NCBI GenBank assembly: GCA_004299085.1
Contig: SCQV01000055.1
Span: 1-35,787 of the forward strand
Source of the DNA: Chitinophagaceae bacterium
Lineage (GTDB): Bacteria; Bacteroidota; Bacteroidia; Chitinophagales; Chitinophagaceae
DNA: 35,787 nucleotides
Reading direction: 5' to 3'
In this document: positions 25,351-34,800 of the stretch, piece by piece
Layout of the letters: the number at the start of each line of letters is the position of its first letter
Position numbering within the stretch: position 1 is the stretch's first letter
Notes under the pieces: model-generated
The model's input: the letters and a program-made list of their open reading frames with translations, nothing else
The model's database searches: none
What the model was told of the DNA's origin: nothing
Program-made: the position numbers and the translations under genes

Positions 25351-26712
25351 TTATTTTGTATGGATAATAAGGCTTTGTCCGATTTTAATGGTAGTGCCGT
25401 CCAAAAGATTCCATTGTTGAATTTGTTCCACTGTTACCCCATATTTTTTTGAAATGTTATATAGGGTATCCCCCTGTTTCACTTCATAAGTCACGGATGC
25501 TGGTGGCGGGGATTGTTTAGCCTGCCTGACGATTTTGGTATCCGGTTGTTTTCCAGAAGAATCTGTAGCAGCAGGAGCGGAGGTATTTTTATTTTGCTGA
25601 TCAAGAAGATTGTTGAGCTTTTGTTTCCATTCATCATTCTTTTTTGGGGAAGAGGTCCTACGGTTATTGGCCAGCAACTGATTGGAGTCTGGCGCATAGC
25701 CATGAAGATATAAGACCTCACCGGGCTGTAATAGATCACTACCACGGATTCTGTTGCGTTTGAGAACCCATTTTGACTGTATTCCTTCTTCCTGTGCCAC
25801 TTCATGCAAAGTTTCTCCATTTCTCACCAGGTGGGTTTCATGTGCTCCGGTCTTTTTCTTTTTTTGTAAATAAATAAGCATGTTCTTATTAATCACATCG
25901 CTGTTCAGCTCATTGAGCCGCACTAATCTGCTTAGCCTGATATGATATTTCTCGGCGACGGAAATTAATTGTGTCCCCTCGGGTAAATACACCACCTTTC
26001 TGCCATTAATCCGAAACAAACCTGCAGGATAGGGAGAGATAACGGCAGCTTTCGTTTCAGCAGCCGGCTGTGAAACAGGTTTGTGTTTCACGATGCCCAT
26101 TGCTCTCCGATCTTCCTCCACTTTTTTATCCAGCATGGCTGCGAAAGCATTTTGTGGGTTGTTTTTCATTTGGGCATAGGCTTGTTCCGAATATTGTTCC
26201 AGGTTCCATGTTTGAACGGTATTAATGAGCTGTTGTGCATACGTGCTACTTGTGGCATAGCCGGCTCTTTTTAATCCCTGCGCCCAGGCTTTATAATCTA
26301 ACGGATCTAAAGAAAAAAGGAAGGCGTACCGAGGAGATGATCTTAAAAAATCGGAATGATCCCGCCAGGAGGAATCCGGATTTCCATAAGCCCGAAAACA
26401 TTCGTCAGGTGCATCGTCATTATGAAGTACGCTTGGGCCTGTCCAGTCCGACTTACATTTAATACCAAACTGATTATTCGCATGCGTAGCCAGCCACCCT
26501 GTCCCTGCTTGTGACTCAACGATGCCTTGTGCCAGGGAAATGGCTGCCGGCACCCCTGTCCGAATCATTTCTTCTTCGGCGATTGGTTTATAAATTTCAA
26601 TATATTGTTGGATTTGGCTGTCAGTCTGTGCAAAGGATACCTGTGTAAAACAAATAGTTGCACCGAATATTATCAGGGCTTGTGATGCCATGATTTTTGC
26701 TAAAGCTTTCAT
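25351..26712 (-). CDS. Exported glucosaminidase with LysM repeats
   Basis: Peptidoglycan hydrolase of 453 residues, cleaving N-acetylglucosaminyl bonds in the wall. Signal peptide about 1-28 (ending VSFAQ). Glucosaminidase (flagellum-FlgJ-like, GH73 type) domain about 30-175 with the catalytic Glu expected in AQGIVESQAGTGW, and the conserved NNQFGIKC and YATSSTYAQQL. Then three LysM-like units: a degenerate one (YLPEGTQLISVAEKYHI), a second (HLVRNGETLHEVAQEEGI) and a canonical C-terminal one (YEVKQGDTLYNISKKYGV). A low-complexity Asn/Gln/Ser linker separates the last two. Bacteroidota commonly use such enzymes for wall remodelling. Confidence 0.93.
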   Translation of the reverse strand: MKALAKIMASQALIIFGATICFTQVSFAQTDSQIQQYIEIYKPIAEEEMIRTGVPAAISLAQGIVESQAGTGWLATHANNQFGIKCKSDWTGPSVLHNDDAPDECFRAYGNPDSSWRDHSDFLRSSPRYAFLFSLDPLDYKAWAQGLKRAGYATSSTYAQQLINTVQTWNLEQYSEQAYAQMKNNPQNAFAAMLDKKVEEDRRAMGIVKHKPVSQPAAETKAAVISPYPAGLFRINGRKVVYLPEGTQLISVAEKYHIRLSRLVRLNELNSDVINKNMLIYLQKKKKTGAHETHLVRNGETLHEVAQEEGIQSKWVLKRNRIRGSDLLQPGEVLYLHGYAPDSNQLLANNRRTSSPKKNDEWKQKLNNLLDQQNKNTSAPAATDSSGKQPDTKIVRQAKQSPPPASVTYEVKQGDTLYNISKKYGVTVEQIQQWNLLDGTTIKIGQSLIIHTK

Positions 26713-26721
26713 CAGAAAGAT

Positions 26722-27369
26722 TTATTTTTTCATCATAAAAAAAAGCCCGTCTCTTATCGTCAGCATCACCTTGTCAATACGTTGATCCGCGGCAATTTTC
26801 CTATTAAACGCGGAAATAGCTTTTGCATTATTGCTTTGCTTATCACCCAGCAACAAAGTTTCTCCATGGAATAATACATTGTCAGCCATTATAATCCCCC
26901 CCTGCCGGACTTTGTCAATAATCAAATCGAAATAAGCGGCATAATTCGGCTTATCTGCATCTATAAATACCAGATCGAATGGGCCGGACAACGTTGGTAT
27001 AATATCCAAAGCATCGCCGTTGTGTAAGTTAATTTTATTATCCATACCTGCTTCGTGAAAGTATCTTTTACAACGCTCTATTAACTCATCATTTTTGTCA
27101 ATAGTGTGTAGAACCCCGCCTTCCTGCAATCCTTCTGCAAGGCACAGGGCCGAATATCCTACGAAAGTTCCTATTTCCAATATAGATACTGGTTTTACCA
27201 TTCTGCTGATCATGCTCAGAAACCTTCCCTGCAAATGTCCGCTGAGCATATTGGCCTGAGGAACCTGGGTATTGGTTTCACGGTTTATTTTTTGGAGGAA
27301 GTCCGACTCTTGGGAAGTGAAACTTTCGGCATAACGATGCAATTCATCTGGGATAGCGTCAGACATCAT
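26722..27369 (-). CDS. O-methyltransferase family 3 (class I SAM)
   Basis: Cytoplasmic SAM-dependent O-methyltransferase of 215 residues, of the family that includes caffeoyl-CoA and catechol-type enzymes. SAM site ILEIGTFVGYSALCLAEGL (63-81); metal/substrate site FIDADKPNY (135-143) and MADNVLFHG (161-169). Substrate cannot be deduced. Two methionines start the frame (27369 and 27366), and either may be used. It sits 9 bases before the glucosaminidase and 16 after the LOG gene. Confidence 0.92.
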   Translation of the reverse strand: MMSDAIPDELHRYAESFTSQESDFLQKINRETNTQVPQANMLSGHLQGRFLSMISRMVKPVSILEIGTFVGYSALCLAEGLQEGGVLHTIDKNDELIERCKRYFHEAGMDNKINLHNGDALDIIPTLSGPFDLVFIDADKPNYAAYFDLIIDKVRQGGIIMADNVLFHGETLLLGDKQSNNAKAISAFNRKIAADQRIDKVMLTIRDGLFFMMKK

Positions 27370-27385
27370 TGTTGCTTTGAAATTG

Positions 27386-28084
27386 TCAGAAATTGGGCCT
27401 TAACGGATTCTTCGAATAAAATTCTTTAAAGTAATTTACCACTTCTCCGGGCGTATCAAAAAGATGAAGGAGGTTCATATCATCCGGTCCAATATTGTGC
27501 TGCTCATCCCGCATTACCTGTGAGAACCAATCTAACAACCCTTTCCAATATTCTTTTCCCACAAGCACCATGGGTGTTTCATTCATTTTTCTTGTTTGAA
27601 TAAGGGTAAGCACTTCCGTGAATTCATCCATAGTTCCGAATCCGCCGGGCATCATAATAAACCCTTGTGAATATTTGGTGAACATCACTTTCCGGACAAA
27701 GAAATAATTAAAATTGATAGTCTTATCCATATCTATATAAGGATTGCTATGCTGTTCGTGAGGCAGTACAATATTTAATCCTACCGAACGGCCGCCGGCT
27801 AATTGGGCTCCTTTATTGGCAGCTTCCATGGTGCCGGGGCCACCGCCGGTGATAATACCGAAACCTTCTTCTGCAAGGCTTTTGGCTACTTCTACCGTCA
27901 GCTCATAATAAGGATTTCCGGGTCTTGTCCTTGCCGATCCGAAAATGGAAATGCAGGGCCCTATTTTATTTAAAGTATCAAAGCCTTCTACAAATTCCGA
28001 CATGATTTTAAATATCTGCCAGCTTGAGTGTGCCCTGGTTTCTGTCCATTCCCTGCTTTTCAGGTTTTTAATGAGGTCGTTCAT
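27386..28084 (-). CDS. LOG-family nucleoside 5'-monophosphate phosphoribohydrolase
   Basis: Member of the LOG/TIGR00730 Rossmann family of 232 residues. It has both signature segments: GGGPGTMEAANKGA (80-93) and PGGFGTMDEFTE (146-157). Family enzymes cleave the N-glycosidic bond of purine nucleoside monophosphates; in plants and some microbes they activate cytokinins. In this bacterium a role in nucleotide turnover is more likely, fitting the nearby hpt. It begins one base after the end of the symporter gene. Confidence 0.93.
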   Translation of the reverse strand: MNDLIKNLKSREWTETRAHSSWQIFKIMSEFVEGFDTLNKIGPCISIFGSARTRPGNPYYELTVEVAKSLAEEGFGIITGGGPGTMEAANKGAQLAGGRSVGLNIVLPHEQHSNPYIDMDKTINFNYFFVRKVMFTKYSQGFIMMPGGFGTMDEFTEVLTLIQTRKMNETPMVLVGKEYWKGLLDWFSQVMRDEQHNIGPDDMNLLHLFDTPGEVVNYFKEFYSKNPLRPNF

Positions 28085-28085
28085 A

Positions 28086-29579
28086 TTATGATGCTTTTTG
28101 TAATTGTAATTCTAAATTTTTTTTCTTCGATATAATCATCATGCCGATAAATGTAATCAATCCGTTAACGATGAGCAGTTCAAATCCGAATACGTATCCG
28201 CCCAGCCAGGCTTTGGAATGTGAAGCCAAAAGCCAGCATACAAAGGGTGATAACAGGCAGACCACAGGTACCCATTTATCATGAACCTGACGCTTAGCTA
28301 TGATGCCAAACATAAACATACCCAGTAAGGGCCCATAAGTATAAGAGGCAACGGTAAAGATGGCGGTTACCACAGCTTCACTTACCAGATATTTAAAACC
28401 CACTACTACTAAAAGGAATACGACTGAAAAAAGAATATGTATGTTTTTCCTTAACCTGATTAATTTTTTAGCATTTCCTTCCGTGGCTTGCCGTTTATCC
28501 ATATTCAAAAAGTCAACGCAAAAGGAAGTGGTGAGTGCCGTAAGCGCTGAATCTGTAGTGGCAAATGTGGCGGCAGTTAAACCGAGGACGAAAGTTATGG
28601 CAGCGACCGGGCCTAAATAATTGAAGGCTATATCAGGAAATAAGAAATCAGAACGGCCGGGGAATGGGATATGTTTCGCATTGGCAAAAATGTAAAGCAA
28701 AGCGCCTACGCTCAGGAAAAGAATATTAACCAGAACAAAAATCCCCATAAAGGAAAACATATTCTTCTTCGCTTCATACAGGTTGCGGCAGCTCAGATTT
28801 TTCTGCATCAAATCCTGATCCAGTCCCGTCATCGCGACAGCCACTGCGGCGCCACCGAGAAAATGTTTCAGGAAGAAACGACGGTCGCTGAGAAAATGAT
28901 CGAAGATGAAAATCTTAGAATAGCTGCTGTTTTTTACGGTATCAATTAATCCGCCTATGCTCAGATGCATGGCTTTACCGATAAAAATAATAGACAGGAT
29001 AACTGATGCAACTAAAAATACAGTTTGAATAGTGTCCGTCCATATAATTGTTTTTAATCCGCCCCGGAAAGTATAGGTCCAGATCAGCAGGAGTGAAACT
29101 GCTACGGTCACCCAAAACGGAACACCCCAGTTTTCAAAAATGAAATGTTGTAAAACAATAGCTACTAAAAACAACCGGAAAGCAGAACCTATAATGCGTG
29201 ATATAAGAAAAAAGAAAGCACCTGTTTTATAAGACCAAAAACCAAAGCGATGCTCTAAATAAGTGTAAATAGAAGTCAGTTTAAGTCTGTAATACAAAGG
29301 CATCAGCACAGTGGCAATGATGACATATCCCACTGCATTTCCGAGAACAAATTGAAAATAACTGAAGTAATCCTGGTTAACTGTGCCTGGGACAGAAATG
29401 AAAGTAACTCCCGATATGGAAGTGCCTATCATGCCAAAGGCTACCAGATACCATTTGGAATTGCGGTTGGCAATAAAGAAAGTATCATTATCTGTGGATT
29501 TTCTGGAAGTGAGCCATGCAATTACAAGCAAAAGAATGAAATAGCCAATTACAAAACAGAACAGAATTCCCGGGGTCAT
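28086..29579 (-). CDS. Sodium:solute symporter (SSS family)
   Basis: Inner-membrane transporter of 497 residues with about 13 hydrophobic helices, coupling Na+ influx to uptake of a solute. Family hallmarks include FGMIGTSISGVTFISVPG near residue 50, the GLDQDLMQKNLSCRN stretch and the ATFATTDSALTALTTSFCVDF segment, which matches the Na2-site helix of SSS members. Substrate unknown. It is the first gene of the five-gene minus-strand group ending with hpt, with a possible -7 box upstream. Confidence 0.93.
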   Translation of the reverse strand: MTPGILFCFVIGYFILLLVIAWLTSRKSTDNDTFFIANRNSKWYLVAFGMIGTSISGVTFISVPGTVNQDYFSYFQFVLGNAVGYVIIATVLMPLYYRLKLTSIYTYLEHRFGFWSYKTGAFFFLISRIIGSAFRLFLVAIVLQHFIFENWGVPFWVTVAVSLLLIWTYTFRGGLKTIIWTDTIQTVFLVASVILSIIFIGKAMHLSIGGLIDTVKNSSYSKIFIFDHFLSDRRFFLKHFLGGAAVAVAMTGLDQDLMQKNLSCRNLYEAKKNMFSFMGIFVLVNILFLSVGALLYIFANAKHIPFPGRSDFLFPDIAFNYLGPVAAITFVLGLTAATFATTDSALTALTTSFCVDFLNMDKRQATEGNAKKLIRLRKNIHILFSVVFLLVVVGFKYLVSEAVVTAIFTVASYTYGPLLGMFMFGIIAKRQVHDKWVPVVCLLSPFVCWLLASHSKAWLGGYVFGFELLIVNGLITFIGMMIISKKKNLELQLQKAS

Positions 29580-29607
29580 GCAATAGATTTATATATAAAC
29601 GAAGGGT

Positions 29608-29615
29608 TAAAGATA
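29608..29615 (-). promoter_or_regulatory. Possible -7 box of the symporter operon
   Basis: TATCTTTA on the minus strand, one mismatch to TAnnTTTG, about 30 nt before the symporter start. No -33 TTG was recognised, so this is weak. Confidence 0.35.
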
Positions 29616-29670
29616 AAGAAAAATTATGTCACGTTGCCTGCCAATTCTTTGGCATTCCCTGATTCTACCC

Positions 29671-29700
29671 TTAGCAAAAGCATTTGGCTCCGTACTTTTG
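29671..29700 (+). promoter_or_regulatory. Possible promoter of the small membrane protein
   Basis: TTA at 29671-29673 (one mismatch to TTG), 19-bp spacer, TACTTTTG at 29693-29700 (full TAnnTTTG match). A hairpin AGCCTGAA / TTCAGGCT (29737-29744 with 29757-29764) lies in the leader before the start codon. Confidence 0.4.
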
Positions 29701-29778
29701 ATATGGGAAAGAAATTCAATTTAATTTTTAATTATCAGCCTGAACGATCCCTTTTTTTCAGGCTTAAAATGTTACGTC

Positions 29779-30138
29779 TTGTTTCACGATCTGCTAAGCA
29801 CTACAAAACTGGACATTACTGTTATAGCTGCTATTGCGGGTTATACTGCTTTGAGGCTTAGCATTCACATGGACAAAGGATATCTTCCCAAACCGGTTGT
29901 CTTTTTTCGCAATGAATTATTGCTCACGGGGTTTGCTTATCTGGGAATCGGATACCTCTGTGCCGCTATTCTGACTTCGTTGATTGTGAATCCCTGGTGG
30001 ACGATATTATTTATCTTGTTTTTTACGGTTATTCTGAGCGAGTTCGTCATTATTCCCTTGCTCAGGCAGCATGCTTGTATTCTGTCAGGTGTGCTGATGC
30101 TGGCCACTATCTATTTTTACCTGCAGTATATCTTTTAA
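29779..30138 (+). CDS. Small four-helix membrane protein, unknown function
   Basis: About 119 residues with hydrophobic segments near 14-28, 46-64, 72-90 and 98-116, so a compact inner-membrane protein. I do not recognise the family. No ATG is available near the start: the best candidate is TTG at 29779, and upstream the frame is open back to 29725, so the N-terminus is uncertain. Its stop codon overlaps that of the convergent barrel gene by 4 bases. A promoter-like sequence and a leader hairpin lie upstream. Confidence 0.6.
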   Translation: MFHDLLSTTKLDITVIAAIAGYTALRLSIHMDKGYLPKPVVFFRNELLLTGFAYLGIGYLCAAILTSLIVNPWWTILFILFFTVILSEFVIIPLLRQHACILSGVLMLATIYFYLQYIF

Positions 30139-30752
30139 AGACCTATATCCACTCCTGCACGAAATATAGGTTTATTGCCGTAAGGAGCATGCGGATTTTG
30201 TAAAACATCATATAAAATCATCAGGGTAAATGCACTGTTCCTTCCTGTATTTTGCGAATAGCCAATACCTGTCAGCAGGCTTGGAACATGCTCCCGGTAT
30301 TTTTGAGTGGTGACGCCGTTCCCATTGTAAAAAAATGTTTTCCCGAAAATAAAGTTCATTTCGGGTTGTATATGAACGAATAATTGTGGGATGGGATAGA
30401 TCCTTCCGAAAATGCCGCCACCCAATACGCTGTAACGGTCTTTTTGATAAAGGGCGTTTGTCTGGTCATAATATTTTACGGACTCATACTGTGTGTTAAT
30501 CTGAAAACCCGCCGCCAGCAATTGAGAAAAACGATATCCTATAGAAGGAGATACATTTAAGTAGGTAATATTTCCGAACGTGAACCCCAGGCTGCCACCC
30601 GCGAAAAGCTTCTGCGGATCGAAACCCTTATGAGCCAATGTATCCTGCGCTTTTTCATAAGGAGGATGGTAATATTGAGCATGGACATTTCCTGCATAGC
30701 ATCCTGCCATGAGCATGCAACCCATTAAAATTTTTTGAAGCCGGCAATTCAT
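30135..30752 (-). CDS. Small outer-membrane beta-barrel protein
   Basis: Exported protein of 205 residues from the ATG at 30750-30752, which gives a clean signal peptide (MNCRLQKILMGCMLMAG...VHAQ). An upstream in-frame ATG at 30794 would overlap the PorP gene and bury the signal peptide. The mature part shows alternating strands and turns ending in RAGVDIGL, like small barrels of the OmpA/PorT-like kind. It is the last gene of the T9SS substrate operon, 26 bases after the PorP/SprF gene, so an accessory surface role is likely. Exact family unknown. Confidence 0.78.
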   Translation of the reverse strand: MNCRLQKILMGCMLMAGCYAGNVHAQYYHPPYEKAQDTLAHKGFDPQKLFAGGSLGFTFGNITYLNVSPSIGYRFSQLLAAGFQINTQYESVKYYDQTNALYQKDRYSVLGGGIFGRIYPIPQLFVHIQPEMNFIFGKTFFYNGNGVTTQKYREHVPSLLTGIGYSQNTGRNSAFTLMILYDVLQNPHAPYGNKPIFRAGVDIGL

Positions 30753-30778
30753 AAGATAAGGATTCTGTGTTTTAATTG

Positions 30779-31831
30779 TTAGAAATGCGGACACAAATAG
30801 GTTCGTTTTTTAAAATGCCCGTTGGTTTTTGGATATAGTCCCAGATAAACCAGCGAGACTTCATAAGCCCCCCGACTCTTATCTGCAGAATTAAAAGAAG
30901 ATACCGTCACATCATAAGTGAACATCAGCCGCCATTGCCTGAGTTGATATCCAATAAGCGGGATTATAGCATCATTCACCCTGTAGTAAGCTCCTGCCAG
31001 CAACTGGAAGTCACCTCCCTCGCCGGACAGATCATAAGCTACCCATCCGCCGGCAACAGTTTCCGATGCTTTACTTTGATTAGAATAATAAGCATTGGGA
31101 TTGATGATTACATTGGGCGCTACTTTGATAACGGCGTTTAAAAATCCCGTATATCGCCTGCCGATTTCATTAGTTCCGCTTGCCAAAAAAGTTTCTTTTG
31201 GTGTATTGATATGCTGTACCGAGAAGCCGGCGTTCAGGTAAATATTATCCGTAGGAAAATAGGCATAATTCATCCCCGCCTGCAGGTCAAAATAATGAAT
31301 GTTGGATGAAACGAAGCTTTCGCCACTGGGTAATTGCGTATCGAAAAACCATTTTCCAAAAGCATCATTAAATTGATCGGGAAAAGTAAGCTTGGATAAA
31401 TCAATTCTTTTCATGGCAACGCCTCCGTTAAAGCCCAGCGTCAATAAGCTGTTGTTACCCAGCAACTGATGATAGGCAATAGAAGCATAGAGCTTGGTGG
31501 AAGTGAGCATACCATTCCCTGCATCGTCTTCCAACAAAACACCGCCGATGCCGAGCCATCCGTAGTACCATCTGTCGCGTAACAGTTGTGCATCTCCAAA
31601 GACAGAATAAGTTTTATAAGGCGCCGGAACGTTGGACCATTGATTGCGATAATTCATCCCAATCCGGTAATTGGCATCCGGGATAAAGCCTGTATTGGCA
31701 GGATTAGTAGTTAAAGGAGAATTGAAAAATTGAGAAAAATGCAAATCCTGCCCTTGCGAATATTCTGCAAAAACAAGGGTTATTATTAAGAAAGATATTA
31801 TTTTGAATAATCTATATTTCATGTTGAACAA
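30779..31831 (-). CDS. PorP/SprF family T9SS outer-membrane protein, partner of the CHU_C protein
   Basis: Outer-membrane barrel of 350 residues, paralogous to the protein at 18356-19399. Signal peptide ends near YSQG|QDL; then QDLHFSQFFNSPLTTNPANTG, YRNQWSNVPAPYKTYS and LTFPDQFNDAFG, all typical. It ends in TYLCPHF. Met4 (31822) is an alternative start. It follows the large type B substrate gene by 17 bases. In the SprB/SprF case, the SprF-like partner is needed to export or attach the type B substrate, so the same job is inferred here. Confidence 0.94.
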   Translation of the reverse strand: MFNMKYRLFKIISFLIITLVFAEYSQGQDLHFSQFFNSPLTTNPANTGFIPDANYRIGMNYRNQWSNVPAPYKTYSVFGDAQLLRDRWYYGWLGIGGVLLEDDAGNGMLTSTKLYASIAYHQLLGNNSLLTLGFNGGVAMKRIDLSKLTFPDQFNDAFGKWFFDTQLPSGESFVSSNIHYFDLQAGMNYAYFPTDNIYLNAGFSVQHINTPKETFLASGTNEIGRRYTGFLNAVIKVAPNVIINPNAYYSNQSKASETVAGGWVAYDLSGEGGDFQLLAGAYYRVNDAIIPLIGYQLRQWRLMFTYDVTVSSFNSADKSRGAYEVSLVYLGLYPKTNGHFKKRTYLCPHF

Positions 31832-31848
31832 TCAAACCATAAAACCAT

Positions 31849-34800
31849 TTATCTTATTAACGCTATACTACCCTGCTTAGTTGTTTCTGTCCCATCGTTG
31901 AAAACGATATGGAGGGTATAAGCATATACATCCATTGGTTGTGGTTTTCCATGGAATTTACCATTCCATCCCTTATTCTGTATGTAGGCAATCTGAGGGT
32001 CGTTGCTTTCAAATACCAATTGTCCCCAGCGGTTATAAACGCGGAAATTTATTTTGACAACCCCAAAAGCACGGGGTGCAATATAATCATTTATTCCGTC
32101 TCCATTGGGTGTGAATGCGTTTGGCATGGCCAAATGGGGGATGATGGTTTCCGTAACATCCTGTGAAGCGGTATCAGCGCAACCGGCATTGTTATAAGTT
32201 ACTAATTCCACATTATAAGTCCCTGATTTAGGAAACAGATGTTGTGGGCTTTTTTCGGTAGAAGTACTTCCATCTCCAAAATCCCAGTAATAGTGCAGCG
32301 TGTTATCTGAGCCGCTAAAGTTGGATAAAGAAGTGTTGGTAAAGGTTATCACCTGGTTGGTCGCATTCTGTGGCGAAGCAGTAAAGCCTGCTGTAGGCTT
32401 TGGATAAGCCAGTACGGAATCTATCGTTTCATCATGCGTGCCGCAAACGGTGTCGTCGGCTATCAGCAATATATTATAATATCCGGCTTCATTAAAATCA
32501 TAAGGTAACTGACTCAAATCACCTTTATAAAAAGTATCTACTGTGCCCTGCGGGGTGGTAATGACCCATCTGAAATTCGTACCGCCCTGGGAAGCATTTC
32601 CTAATAAATATTGATTGGGAATGCAAACCGTATCCGGTGCCTGGATAACGGCTTTCAAACGATTGGAAATGCTGATGACTATGGAAGTATCCAATGGCGC
32701 ATTACAAATATCAGCCGTATCCTGTAAAGTTAATGTGACCGTATAATTCCCTTCTCCGGGGAATTGATGATAAAGCGTGTCTGCATTGCTGATAACGGGA
32801 GCGGAATTATCCCCGAAGTTCCAGACGAATGCGCTGTCTGTGAAAGGAATATTTTTGGCATTAGAGGATAGATTGACAAACATATAACGATAGCTGTTGC
32901 ATGGCCGCAGCTTGTGTGTGATGATTTTCAGAATGGCAGGGTTATCTCCGATGTGGATTTTATCATAAGACGTATCATATTCAATACAGTCGCCGGGTAA
33001 ATATTTGATTAGTCTTACGGTGTAATAACCAGCCTGCCCGAAAGTATAATTAAAAATATAGGGTAATTTTTGTGTAGAATCCTGCACCACATGCTTTACC
33101 AGTGTGCTGTTATTTAATTGGGTGCTGTCCCAGGTATCAAAAACATCCCAAATCCATTGATAAGCACTCCTCCCATAAAGGGTGTCAATAAATGAAACCT
33201 GCTCATCATTGCAATAAACTTTTCTTCTGTCCTGGGTGGCCACTCCTCCTCTGACACCGTCGAGGTCAAAGGCAATTTTTAACGCTATTTCGTTGCATCC
33301 CGCCAGATTGGATCCGGGTTTTCTACTGCCATTGGAACGGCTGAAAACACCCGGAGGACCCGTTGGCCAAACAGTTCCACCGCCACAATTGCCGCATATA
33401 GCTTCATATATCACACCGGTGGGATCAAAGCGGCTGGTGCCTCCGTCCACATGATCCGTGAATCCGCCATTTTGCCCGTAAGTGCTGGCAAAAAGGATTT
33501 TTTGTGCATCTTTTTTCAAGACAAAAAAGTAAAAATCCCTGCCGTCCCCCGGACGGGGATTAATCGCATTGACCATAGGCATATCATTGGTACCGGAATT
33601 AGTGTACATGGTAGGAGTTCCCGGCTCTATCAATCCGCCCCATCCTGCATAATATACGTTCTCACAACGATCAACTAAGAAGGCGGTGGGTGAAATATTG
33701 GGTAAAGAAGGCGCGGTGGAATTATTTGAACCGAATACAGTGGAATATATATATCCTGAAAGGTCCGGTTTTAACTCGGCTATGAATTGCTTCCCATTGA
33801 GGTTAATGCCGGCATATTTGGCGTTATTGGTTACTGTCCACACTCCTTCTGTCGTTCCCGCTACATACACATTACCTCCAGTGTCCACCTGAATGCCATA
33901 GATCTGATCTGCCTGATCGGTACCCAAATAAGTGGAGCGGACGATAGAGGAACCGTCGTCCGTAATCTCTGTAATAAACCCGTCAATCCTTCCTCCATAA
34001 GCAGGTTGGATAACATTGCCTTTGATGGGAAAATCGGGGCTTTCTGTGCCTCCTGCCACATACAGATTCCCGTCTCCGGAGAAATTAACTACATAAGCGG
34101 CGTCATTGCCGCTCCCGCCGAGAAAGGAGCTCCAGATAACTTTGGAAAGGTCCGGCGCAGCTTTTAGCACAAAACCATCCTGTTGTACAGGCGCCCCTTT
34201 TATCCCACCGCCAAAATTCGGCTGAAAGACATTCCCGATAATGGGGAAATCACCGGATTGCGTGGAACCTACTAATATGACATTACCGGCGCCATCAACA
34301 TTTACCTCACCCCGCGCATCATCTCCGTAAAAACGGCGCAGAGAATAAGTATAAGCACCGTTTATGGTAGTATATTTATCTGCAATGTTAACGCCATCCG
34401 GGCCTTTGCCACCTATAGCCAACGAGCCTACCAAATCGCTGCCGGAAGCATTTAACTCAAGCAGCACAACATCCCAATTACCTAATGGACCCACTGAGTT
34501 GGCTGTACTTTTATTCCCATTTGCCTTCGGACCCGGCATCCCCGGCCCATCGGTGGTTCGTCCTGCAATGATCAGATTGCCGCTGCTGTTCACGATCAGG
34601 CTCTGCGGTTGCTCATTGCCTGAATTGCTGCCAATATAAGTTGCATATATTTCATTGGTTCCGTTTGGGCTGAATTTGGAGATACCCATATCAAATCCCC
34701 CTTCATTATAGACATTGGCTCCTCCGCTGAAATTCACCTCGAAAGCGCCGGTAGTGGTCGGGTATCCCATCCCGAAAACGATGCCGCCCATATAAAAATT

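Noticed and set aside
29352-29861. Plus-strand frame of 169 codons overlapping the symporter start
   Set aside because: Half is antisense to the symporter and the rest lies over the leader of the small membrane protein; composition is not protein-like.
33236-34639. Several plus-strand frames of 70-125 codons inside the large T9SS substrate
   Set aside because: They are antisense to a protein with clear SBBP, PKD and CHU_C domains; no motif or promoter supports them.
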